Positions 1 through 7,659 of a stretch of DNA of 11,351 nucleotides are shown one piece after another. The notes beneath the pieces were generated by a model. The model worked only from the letters and a program-made list of their open reading frames with translations, did no database searches and was not told the DNA's origin. This DNA comes from an uncultured Muribaculaceae bacterium (GTDB lineage: Bacteria; Bacteroidota; Bacteroidia; Bacteroidales; Muribaculaceae). The DNA lies in the NCBI GenBank assembly GCA_947173755.1, contig CAMWGM010000031.1, positions 1 to 11,351 on the forward strand, read 5' to 3'. Numbering within the stretch: position 1 is the first letter of the stretch; each line of letters begins with the position of its first letter. The translations under genes and the position numbers were made by a program.

Positions 1-438
1 TATCTTCAGACCGACTACCCGCGCGCAAGTGAACCTTATAAATATGATTCTACACAACAGGGCCGGTTTAAAATCAGAGCATCGGACGTCAGCGATCCAT
101 CCACCAACTCGGATTATATTCTGACACATTTCTCTCTTGAAATGCCACAGACGAAAAATGAAATTTATATGGAAGGTGATCTCACCGACCGGCTCCTCTC
201 CGGAGGAGCGAGAATGATATGGAATCCGCTAAGCGGTAGATATGAGCAGTCGCTTCTCCTGAAGCAGGGTTCATATAATTACCGGTATGTCTGCAAGACT
301 CCACAGGGAATCGACAATTCGATAGATGGAGACAAATTTGAGACCGTTAATGAATATACTGTCCGTGTCTACCATCATTCTTTTTCCGACCGCTACGACC
401 GTCTGGTCGGGACGGCGCATATCAGATCAGGAATATGA
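1..438 (+). CDS. DUF5103 family protein, type IX secretion plug-like (C-terminal part)
   Basis: The reading frame is open from base 1, so the 5' end lies outside the window; 145 residues are visible before the TGA at 436-438. The visible part fits the C-terminal half of DUF5103 proteins. It has a SDYILTHFSL strand, an IYMEGDL segment, a YEQSLLLKQGSYNYRYV stretch and the closing YTVRVYHHSFSDRYDRLVG block, all typical of the family. From family knowledge, DUF5103 includes the Plug protein that closes the SprA translocon of the type IX secretion system in Flavobacterium. Homologues also occur in Bacteroidales, where the role is less clear. A secreted or periplasmic-side location is expected, but any signal peptide is outside the window. 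The next gene starts within its stop codon (ATGA), which suggests coupled translation. The family call is firm; the T9SS role here is inference. Confidence 0.85.
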   Translation, partial: YLQTDYPRASEPYKYDSTQQGRFKIRASDVSDPSTNSDYILTHFSLEMPQTKNEIYMEGDLTDRLLSGGARMIWNPLSGRYEQSLLLKQGSYNYRYVCKTPQGIDNSIDGDKFETVNEYTVRVYHHSFSDRYDRLVGTAHIRSGI

Positions 439-1052
439 ACGAAGAAACAGAAGAAACCATTATGCTTGAGATACAGAATACGCTCGTGTCGCTCGACCTT
501 GCCGAACAATTCTTTTGTTGCGACATTGAGAAATGTCTCGGACAGTGTTGCATCGAGGGGGATGCCGGAGCACCCGTGACAGAAACGGAACGCGACACAT
601 TAAATAATATTCTGCCGGAGATCGAACCTTTGCTTCTCCCGGCTGCTAAGAAGAAAATCGAAGAAGAAGGCACCTCTTATATTGATGAGGAAGGAGATCT
701 CGTGACTCAGATCGTCGAGGGCCGCAACTGTGTCTTCACCTGCTATGCCCCTGGAGGCATCTGCCAGTGTGCAATCGAGTGCAAACACGCCGAGGGACGG
801 ACTCAGGGTTTCAGAAAGCCTGCATCATGCGCCCTTTATCCCGTCCGACTTACCGAGTATGAAAAATTCACGGCCGTCAACTATCATCGCTGGAACATCT
901 GCCGGTCGGCTGAAAAAAACGGCAAGCGACTTGGAATCCGTCTCTATCAGTTTCTCAAAGGTCCCTTGACTGATCACTTCGGCAAAGACTGGTATGATGA
1001 ACTGTGTGAGGCATGTGAAGCATACCTCGCGGAATATGGCGATAAAGAATAG
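435..1052 (+). CDS. DUF3109 family cysteine-rich protein
   Basis: This 205-residue soluble protein matches DUF3109, a conserved Bacteroidota family of unknown function. Its hallmark is visible: residues 28-39 carry the pattern CC-x4-C-x3-CC, followed by EGDAGAPV. A second cysteine group lies at 99, 103, 110, 112 and 116, with further cysteines at 132, 156, 191 and 194, giving 14 in all. Such clusters resemble those of metal- or Fe-S-binding proteins (compare the YkgJ-type cysteine cluster families), but the ligand is unknown. No signal peptide or membrane segment is seen, so it is probably cytoplasmic. The start at 435 overlaps the preceding stop as ATGA. An alternative ATG at 462 (MLEIQNTLVSLDL) matches better where DUF3109 proteins usually begin and would remove nine acidic residues. 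I kept the longer start because of the overlap. Confidence 0.88.
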   Translation: MNEETEETIMLEIQNTLVSLDLAEQFFCCDIEKCLGQCCIEGDAGAPVTETERDTLNNILPEIEPLLLPAAKKKIEEEGTSYIDEEGDLVTQIVEGRNCVFTCYAPGGICQCAIECKHAEGRTQGFRKPASCALYPVRLTEYEKFTAVNYHRWNICRSAEKNGKRLGIRLYQFLKGPLTDHFGKDWYDELCEACEAYLAEYGDKE

Positions 1053-1101
1053 AGGCCGTACTTTTTTATCAGCCTCCTATATGAGTTATAAAAAAATATT
1101 G

Positions 1102-1110
1102 TAACTTTGC
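1102..1110 (+). promoter_or_regulatory. Bacteroidota -7 box upstream of waaA
   Basis: The sequence TAACTTTGC fits the Bacteroidota sigma-70 -7 consensus TAnnTTTG and lies 32 bases before the waaA ATG. No clear TTG -33 element is found about 19 bases upstream (the spot reads TAT), so the promoter may be weak or the match fortuitous. If real, it would drive the waaA - acyltransferase - kdsB - GT9 cluster with a leader of roughly 25 bases. Confidence 0.5.
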
Positions 1111-1142
1111 GATTTGATCGGATAACACAACCCATTGAATAA

Positions 1143-2420
1143 ATGTCAAAAGTCTACAACATAGCGCTCTCCGTCGCCAAAACTGCCATAAAGACGGTTG
1201 CCGCAATCGCGCCTGATGAGAGTTCTGCTAAATTTCTGCGGTTCGGACGCGGACAGTTGTCGACTCGTCGTGATGTTGAAGCATTGGGTGAAAAAATAGA
1301 TCACTGTAAACCGGTGTTCTGGATCCACGCCGCTTCTCTTGGAGAATTCGCGATAGCGCGACCGATCATCAGGAAGTTGAAATCAACCCTGGACTGCATA
1401 GTAGTCGTTACCTTTTTTTCGCCCACCGGCTATGAGGCGCTCCGGCGTCATCCGATGAGAGAAATCGACGGTGTGCTCTATCTGCCGATCGACACCGAAA
1501 AAAACGCAAGGCATTTCGTTGAGACTCTTCGCCCCGACTGCGCGTTATTTATGGTGTCGGAATTCTGGCATAACTATCTCCTCGAACTTGGCAGAAAAAA
1601 AATCCCCACCTTCCTGGTCTCGGCACTGATCAGGGATGATGCTCCATTCTTTAACAAATGGTATGGGAATATATACCGCAAGTCGCTCGAAACTTTCAGT
1701 CATATATTCACGCTCGACCGGCACTCGCTTGAAAATCTCAATAAACTTGGAGTGAAAAGCGCGTCGATCAACGGAGACCCGTTGTTCGATAACGCGGTCC
1801 AGATTGCTTCATCCCGTTGGGAAGATCCGATTCTGAATCTCTTCTGTAACAACCGCAAGGTTTTTGTTGCGGGAAGTATCCACGAGGATGAGGATCTGGA
1901 TATGATATGCGATCTTGCCAACAGAAACCCGGACACAAAATTCATTATAGTCCCCCACGAAATCACTCCCGGCGTGATTTCCACCCTCCTGAGCCGCCTG
2001 AAAGGTTCAACTGTTGTCTACGGCAACGCCGCAGGCGAGGAAATTGATAAAGCGCAGAATCTGATCGTCGACTTTGTCGGTGCCCTCGCGAGTATCTACC
2101 GTTACGGCACATTTGCCTACGTCGGAGGAGGTTTTACACCGTTGCTACACAGCGTGATTGAGCCGGTGGTCTACGGTCTGCCTGTCGCTTTCGGACCAAA
2201 AATCCATCGGAAAGTGGCTGCCCGACAACTGATAGAGGAAGGAATCGGTCGTTCTGTCAGCGATGCTGTGGAATTGGAAAAATGGTTTTCAGAATTACGC
2301 CTTAATCCTTCCGCGCTTTCAGACATCAAAGAGAGAGCCGACCGTTATGTCAAACAAAACATCGGAGCGACACCCCGCGTTGCCGATGCCGTAATCAAGT
2401 CGATAAAGGATGCGCGATAA
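1143..2420 (+). CDS. waaA: 3-deoxy-D-manno-octulosonic acid (Kdo) transferase WaaA
   Basis: WaaA (KdtA) transfers Kdo from CMP-Kdo to the lipid A precursor at the cytoplasmic face of the inner membrane, the first step of LPS inner-core assembly. The 425-residue length is normal. The N-terminus has a short amphipathic or weakly hydrophobic segment (about residues 3-23) where family members have a membrane anchor. It is followed by the N-lobe signature WIHAASLGEFAIARP, whose Glu (about residue 68) is the catalytic base position in the family. The C-lobe carries VAGSIHEDED, VPHEITP and YVGGGFTPLLHSVIEPVVYG, which holds the sugar-nucleotide-binding Glu. The gene opens the envelope cluster, and its end overlaps the next gene by 11 bases. 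No Shine-Dalgarno is apparent, as usual in this phylum. Whether it adds one or more Kdo residues cannot be told from the sequence; Bacteroidales enzymes are generally thought to add one. Confidence 0.95.
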   Translation: MSKVYNIALSVAKTAIKTVAAIAPDESSAKFLRFGRGQLSTRRDVEALGEKIDHCKPVFWIHAASLGEFAIARPIIRKLKSTLDCIVVVTFFSPTGYEALRRHPMREIDGVLYLPIDTEKNARHFVETLRPDCALFMVSEFWHNYLLELGRKKIPTFLVSALIRDDAPFFNKWYGNIYRKSLETFSHIFTLDRHSLENLNKLGVKSASINGDPLFDNAVQIASSRWEDPILNLFCNNRKVFVAGSIHEDEDLDMICDLANRNPDTKFIIVPHEITPGVISTLLSRLKGSTVVYGNAAGEEIDKAQNLIVDFVGALASIYRYGTFAYVGGGFTPLLHSVIEPVVYGLPVAFGPKIHRKVAARQLIEEGIGRSVSDAVELEKWFSELRLNPSALSDIKERADRYVKQNIGATPRVADAVIKSIKDAR

Positions 2421-3282
2421 ATTCAAATATGCACTTTACCGCGGTCTCTTCACGCCGCTTTCATGGCTTCCGACACCGCTGCTCTACACACTGTCCGACG
2501 GTATCCGCGTGTTTCTGGAAAAAGGGATCGGTTATCGCCGGAAGATTATTAGAGAAAATCTCCGGAACTCCTTCCCGGGGATCACGGATGAGCAGATCAA
2601 GGAGATCGAGCATGATTTCTACGGCCAACTCGCCGACAATGTCGTAGAGACTGTAAGACTCCTGAGTATGTCCGATAAAGAAATTGACCGCCGCGTCACC
2701 GTGACCGGAGGAGAGTTGGTCGACAAATTCGCGTCCGAAGGTCGTCCTGTGGTGATCTATCTGGGTCATTACGGCAACTGGGAATGGGTTCCGGCGATTG
2801 TCCGCCATTTCTCTGTACCCGAAATTAACGCGCAGGTATATAAACCGATGCACGACAAAGCATTCGACCGTTTCATGCTCAAAATCCGCTCACGGTTCCG
2901 TCAGACCTCCGTCCCTCAGAAGGAGGTTTTCCGGAAGATGCTCGGATGGAAGCGTGACAAAGTTCCCTTTGTCATAGGTTTCATCGCCGACCATCGCGCA
3001 AATAACGATGCGTCACATCATGCCATGACATTCCTCAACCAGCACACCACATTCAGCCCCGGTGGAGAGGAAATCGGCAAGCGCGTCGACGCGGCCTATC
3101 TGTATCTCGACATCGAAAAACCGTCGCGGGGACATTACCATCTTACCTTTAAAGAAATCCAGCCTGACGAAGAAGTTCCTGACTACCCCTACACACGCCG
3201 CTATCTCCGTATGCTTGAAGAAACAATCCGCCGGCGCCCCGGGTTATGGCTATGGAGTCACCGCCGCTGGTTATACAATTAA
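2410..3282 (+). CDS. Lipid A acyltransferase, LpxL/HtrB family
   Basis: This 290-residue protein belongs to the lysophospholipid acyltransferase superfamily (LpxL/LpxM/HtrB), which adds a secondary fatty acyl chain to Kdo-lipid A at the inner membrane. The catalytic HX4E motif is present as HYGNWE, with His120 and Glu125. Downstream, IADHRANND (about 192-200) and the closing LWLWSHRRW (about 279-287) match conserved family positions. A hydrophobic N-terminal stretch (about residues 10-36) could serve as the membrane contact. The ATG lies inside the 3' end of waaA, in a different frame, pointing to translational coupling and to acylation after Kdo addition. Bacteroidales lipid A is typically penta-acylated, consistent with one late acyltransferase. 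The acyl chain and acceptor position cannot be read from the sequence, so I do not choose between lpxL and lpxM. Confidence 0.93.
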   Translation: MRDKFKYALYRGLFTPLSWLPTPLLYTLSDGIRVFLEKGIGYRRKIIRENLRNSFPGITDEQIKEIEHDFYGQLADNVVETVRLLSMSDKEIDRRVTVTGGELVDKFASEGRPVVIYLGHYGNWEWVPAIVRHFSVPEINAQVYKPMHDKAFDRFMLKIRSRFRQTSVPQKEVFRKMLGWKRDKVPFVIGFIADHRANNDASHHAMTFLNQHTTFSPGGEEIGKRVDAAYLYLDIEKPSRGHYHLTFKEIQPDEEVPDYPYTRRYLRMLEETIRRRPGLWLWSHRRWLYN

Positions 3283-3312
3283 ATTGAAGTTATATCGAAA
3301 AAATTCTGAATT

Positions 3313-4041
3313 ATGAAAATAATATGTGTCATTCCCGCACGCGCCGAGTCGAGCAGATTTTTTGAAAAACCTCTCGCTCTCATCTGCGGCAAGCCTATGA
3401 TCAGATGGGTCTATGACCATTGCAAGGAAGTCGAAATATTCGAGGAAGTCTACGTAGCCACCGATTCCGACAAGATCAGGGGTGTTGCGGAGGGCTTCGG
3501 CGCGAAAGTCATCATGACCAGTCCCGACCACGACACCGCCACCGAGCGTCTCTATGAAGTCTCAACCCGCATAGAGGCCGACCTCTACGTCATGGTTAAC
3601 GGTGACGAGCCACTTCTGACACGCGACTACATCATTCAGTGTGTCCCAGAAGGCCTTGAACCCGACTCATTCTTCGTCTCCAATCTCATGACCGATTTCA
3701 CCAATCCCGTTGAGGTTGTCGACGCCACCAATCTCAAGATCGTCACCGCTAAGGATGACCGATGTCTGTTCATCTCGCGCTCACCGATTCCTTACCCCAA
3801 GGGCTCGATGGACTATGTCTTCCATAAATTCGTGGGTGTCGGCGCTTTCACTCGCAAGGCTCTCGATTTCTACCACAACACTCCCCGCGGTCCAATCGAG
3901 AAGATTGAGGAAAACGACTCGTTCCGCTTTCTTGAAAACCACATGCCCATCTACTACTATAACTGCCACTGCAAGTCGCTCTCCGTCGACAACCGCAAGG
4001 ATATCGACGGCGTGGAAGCCATTCTTAAAGCCAGGAAATAA
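3313..4041 (+). CDS. kdsB: CMP-Kdo synthetase-like cytidylyltransferase (KdsB type)
   Basis: The predicted reaction is CTP + Kdo to CMP-Kdo + diphosphate, supplying the donor for WaaA in the cytoplasm. The protein has 242 residues, close to the usual 245-255. The nucleotide-binding N-terminus reads VIPARAESSRFFEKPLA, with Arg10 and Lys19 at the conserved places but RFFEKPL where most KdsB proteins have RxPGKPL. VNGDEPL (about 95-101) supplies the Mg-binding Asp98, and SVDNRKDI (about 224-231) supplies the second Asp226. The sequence departs visibly from textbook KdsB, so a related sugar-acid substrate (for instance 8-amino-Kdo or another ulosonic acid) is possible. Placement between a lipid A acyltransferase and a GT9 enzyme, in the same operon as waaA, favours Kdo or a close analogue. 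The start codon is well placed 30 bases after the previous stop. Confidence 0.85.
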   Translation: MKIICVIPARAESSRFFEKPLALICGKPMIRWVYDHCKEVEIFEEVYVATDSDKIRGVAEGFGAKVIMTSPDHDTATERLYEVSTRIEADLYVMVNGDEPLLTRDYIIQCVPEGLEPDSFFVSNLMTDFTNPVEVVDATNLKIVTAKDDRCLFISRSPIPYPKGSMDYVFHKFVGVGAFTRKALDFYHNTPRGPIEKIEENDSFRFLENHMPIYYYNCHCKSLSVDNRKDIDGVEAILKARK

Positions 4042-4052
4042 CTCTCCAGTCA

Positions 4053-5105
4053 ATGCCTTTATCCTCTTCTCATTCTGCCTCCGGTCAACGCCGGAAAAGA
4101 GTGCTGATCATCCGCTTCTCAGCGCTTGGTGACGTTGCGATGACTCTGCCGGTCATCTACTCTGTTGCGTCGGCCTATCCCGAGGTCGAGTTCTATGTCG
4201 CTACCCGACCTCTTTTCAGCCGCCTCTTCATCAACCCTCCTGCCAACCTGATGGTGATCCCCATCGATATCAAGGACAAATATCAGGGAGCGAAGGGAGT
4301 GCTCGGCATCGCCCACCGTCTCAACGCGCTTCATCCCGATTATGTGGCCGATCTTCACGACGTAATCCGCTCATGGCTCCTGACGGAATATTTCCACTTC
4401 ACAGGTGCGAAAGTTGCGATGGTTGATAAAGACCGCTCGTCCCGTAAGTATGTGCTCGCGGGCGGAGAGCCTCAGCGAAATTATATAGACCGATATTTCG
4501 ATGTGTTCCGTAAACTCGGTTTCCCGGCAGAAAGGAATTTCACATCGATATTCGATAATAATGAAGCGCCCGGATCGCCGGTAGAAATAAAGCATCCGGC
4601 TGTCGGGATCGCGCCCTTCGCGAGATATGCCACGAAGACCTATCCTCTCGAACTTATGAACAGCGTCGTCCTGATGCTGGCCAAAAAAGGCGTCAACGTC
4701 TATCTTTTCGGAGGAAAAGCAGAGGCGGATATGCTCGCCACATGGGAAAAACCGGGCGTAGTCTCTCTGGCAGGCAAGTTTGATCTGGCAGGTGAACTGG
4801 CAGTCATCAACGGCCTTGACCTGATGGTCAGCATGGACTCCGCCAATCAGCATCTCGCAGCACTTGTCGATACACCGGTCCTCACGATCTGGGGCTCAAC
4901 TACTCCTGCATGCGGTTTCTTAGGTTATAATCAGACGTCACCGGCCGACACGGTCATGTTCACCCTTCCTTGCCAACCCTGTTCCATAGCCGGCAACAAG
5001 GAATGTCCGAAAGGACACATGAATTGCCTTCGTTCCATCTCCCCCGATGCGATCTTCGACGCCATAGTCGGCCGACTGGAACAGGGGAAAAGGAAGAAAG
5101 AATAA
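4053..5105 (+). CDS. Glycosyltransferase family 9, heptosyltransferase-like
   Basis: This 350-residue protein has the GT9 (WaaC/WaaF/WaaQ) fold signature. RFSALGDVAMTLPVI (about 21-35) is the family's N-terminal acceptor-side motif, with Asp27 as the likely catalytic base. MDSANQHLAA (about 261-270) matches the donor-binding D(S/T)xxxHLAA motif, and IWGSTTPACGFLGY (about 279-292) the following segment. Near the C-terminus a CX2CX7CX6C pattern (Cys307, 310, 318, 325) may bind a metal; similar cysteines are common in Bacteroidota GT9 proteins. It likely acts on the LPS inner core at the cytoplasmic side of the inner membrane and follows kdsB by 11 bases. The true sugar donor is uncertain, because heptose use in this group is not established from this sequence. 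The first 15 residues are poorly conserved in type, so a later start is possible. Confidence 0.9.
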   Translation: MPLSSSHSASGQRRKRVLIIRFSALGDVAMTLPVIYSVASAYPEVEFYVATRPLFSRLFINPPANLMVIPIDIKDKYQGAKGVLGIAHRLNALHPDYVADLHDVIRSWLLTEYFHFTGAKVAMVDKDRSSRKYVLAGGEPQRNYIDRYFDVFRKLGFPAERNFTSIFDNNEAPGSPVEIKHPAVGIAPFARYATKTYPLELMNSVVLMLAKKGVNVYLFGGKAEADMLATWEKPGVVSLAGKFDLAGELAVINGLDLMVSMDSANQHLAALVDTPVLTIWGSTTPACGFLGYNQTSPADTVMFTLPCQPCSIAGNKECPKGHMNCLRSISPDAIFDAIVGRLEQGKRKKE

Positions 5106-5129
5106 GTTAGGGAACAGTGTCAATTATTA

Positions 5130-5174
5130 TGCAAATTTAACTTGCATTTTCCTCGGGAGTTTCGTAAATTTGCA
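5130..5174. repeat. Perfect 10-base inverted repeat over the eno promoter
   Basis: TGCAAATTTA at 5130-5139 is the exact reverse complement of TAAATTTGCA at 5165-5174, with a 25-base spacer holding the -33 element. The right arm contains the -7 box, so the left arm is a mirrored -7 box on the other strand. A shorter nested inverted pair, TGCAA at 5130-5134 and TTGCA at 5142-5146, shares the left arm. It could be an operator for a dimeric regulator or simply a chance AT-rich match; no regulator is recognisable. Confidence 0.6.
5142..5173 (+). promoter_or_regulatory. eno promoter, Bacteroidota sigma-70 type
   Basis: TTGC at 5142-5145 (the TTG -33 element) is separated by exactly 19 bases from TAAATTTGC at 5165-5173 (the TAnnTTTG -7 element), which is the ideal Bacteroidota arrangement. 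Transcription should start around 5179-5182, leaving an AT-rich, unstructured leader of about 70 bases before the eno ATG at 5253. The leader repeats short AATTC units (between about 5210 and 5236) and lacks a Shine-Dalgarno, as seen for highly expressed genes of this phylum. Confidence 0.82.
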
Positions 5175-5252
5175 GTTGGAAAAAACTACCCTCTTATTCT
5201 GTTAATCAGTAATTCTAAAATTCAATAATTCAATTTCTAAATAACTCAAACT

Positions 5253-6542
<1,290 letters not shown>

Positions 6543-6576
6543 TCAAGTCATTTTCCTCTGACTTAAATAGTTTCAC

Positions 6577-6611
6577 GACCCGCCTTGCTCTTAGTGAGGC
6601 GGGTCACTTTT
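6577..6611 (+). terminator. Rho-independent terminator after eno
   Basis: GACCCGCCT at 6577-6585 pairs perfectly with AGGCGGGTC at 6597-6605. Two G-U pairs and one C-G pair can extend the 9-base stem inward, leaving a small loop. The stem is followed by ACTTTT. It lies 34 bases after the eno stop, so it probably ends eno transcription and limits read-through into tsaD. Confidence 0.88.
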
Positions 6612-6634
6612 ACCGAATTTTCATCTGAACCAAA

Positions 6635-7654
6635 GTGGATAAAACCATTATTCTCGGCATCGAATCCTCCTGCGACGACACTTCGGCTGCCGTCATCGCC
6701 GACGGTGTACTGCTAAGCAACGTCATCGCCTCGCAGGATGTGCATGCTGAATACGGTGGCGTCGTGCCTGAACTGGCTTCGCGTGCTCATCAGCAAAACA
6801 TTCTCCCTGTGGTCGACACCGCTCTCAAACGTGCGGGTGTATCCATGAAAGATCTTTCCGCCATAGCCTTCACAAGAGGGCCCGGTCTGCTTGGTTCTCT
6901 GCTCGTCGGGACATCCTTCGCCAAAGGAATGTCTCTCGGACTGCGCATCCCCATTGTTGACGTCAACCATCTGCACGGCCATGTGCTCTCCCATTTCATC
7001 CGGCGGGATGTCGACGATGTCGTGCCGGAATACCCGTTTATCTGCCTTCTCATCTCGGGAGGGAATTCCCAGATTATTCTCGTCAAGGATTATAACGACA
7101 TGGAGATTCTAGGTCAGACCATCGACGATGCTGCCGGAGAGGCTTTCGACAAGTGTGCCAAAGTTATGGGTCTCCCCTATCCCGGCGGTCCCCACATCGA
7201 TCGACTTGCGGCCGAAGGCAACCCCGATGCCTTCCGTTTTGCCAAGCCTCACATTCCGGGCCTCGACTACAGTTTCAGCGGTCTCAAGACCTCTTTTCTC
7301 TACACTCTCCGCGATCGGCTGAAAGAATTTCCCGACTTCATTGAAGAAAATAAGGCCGATTTGGCAGCATCTCTCCAGAAGACCATTATCGATATCCTGA
7401 TTGATAAACTCGGCAAAGCGGTCGCACAGACCGGAGTAAAGACAGTCGCCATAGGGGGAGGTGTTTCGGCTAATTCCGGTGTCCGTGCCGCTATCGAAAA
7501 GTTCTGTCGTGACCGTCACCTCAAGGCCTTCATCCCTCCTCGCCTGTTCACTACCGACAATGCAGCGATGGTAGCCATCGCAGGCTATTACAAATTTCTC
7601 GATGGTGATTTCTGCTGCTACGATGAGGCTCCTTATGCACGCGTAAACGTTTGA
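6635..7654 (+). CDS. tsaD: tRNA t6A synthesis transferase TsaD
   Basis: TsaD transfers the threonylcarbamoyl group from threonylcarbamoyl-AMP to A37 of ANN-decoding tRNAs, working with TsaB and TsaE in the cytoplasm. The 339-residue length is normal for bacteria. The family signature is complete: GIESSCDDTSAA at the N-terminus, the metal-binding NHLHGH (His112 and His116), SGGNSQI (141-147), AAGEAFDK (167-173), the Gly-rich GGGVSAN (274-280), and TTDNAAM with the metal ligand Asp308. The start is GTG at 6635; no in-frame ATG precedes the conserved N-terminus, and DKTIILGIESS begins where homologues do. It starts only 24 bases after the eno terminator, and I see no clear promoter in that gap, so it may rely on read-through or a non-standard promoter. 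cinA follows immediately. Confidence 0.98.
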   Translation: MDKTIILGIESSCDDTSAAVIADGVLLSNVIASQDVHAEYGGVVPELASRAHQQNILPVVDTALKRAGVSMKDLSAIAFTRGPGLLGSLLVGTSFAKGMSLGLRIPIVDVNHLHGHVLSHFIRRDVDDVVPEYPFICLLISGGNSQIILVKDYNDMEILGQTIDDAAGEAFDKCAKVMGLPYPGGPHIDRLAAEGNPDAFRFAKPHIPGLDYSFSGLKTSFLYTLRDRLKEFPDFIEENKADLAASLQKTIIDILIDKLGKAVAQTGVKTVAIGGGVSANSGVRAAIEKFCRDRHLKAFIPPRLFTTDNAAMVAIAGYYKFLDGDFCCYDEAPYARVNV

Positions 7655-7659
7655 AACTT

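Noticed and set aside
1052..1076. GAGGC ... GCCTC inverted repeat after the DUF3109 gene as a terminator
   Set aside because: The stem is only five bases and the T run lies in the loop rather than after the stem.
3710..4132. 140-codon plus-strand open frame across the kdsB - GT9 junction
   Set aside because: It is a Ser/Thr/Arg-rich frame shadow of kdsB and overlaps both real genes.
5131..5161. A divergent minus-strand promoter using the mirrored -7 box
   Set aside because: No TTG is present at the 18-20 base distance, and no minus-strand gene begins nearby.
7651..7659. TTG start for cinA overlapping the tsaD stop
   Set aside because: The ATG at 7660 gives the usual MNxSVIVIGDE-type N-terminus and is a better start; TTG remains only a minor possibility.
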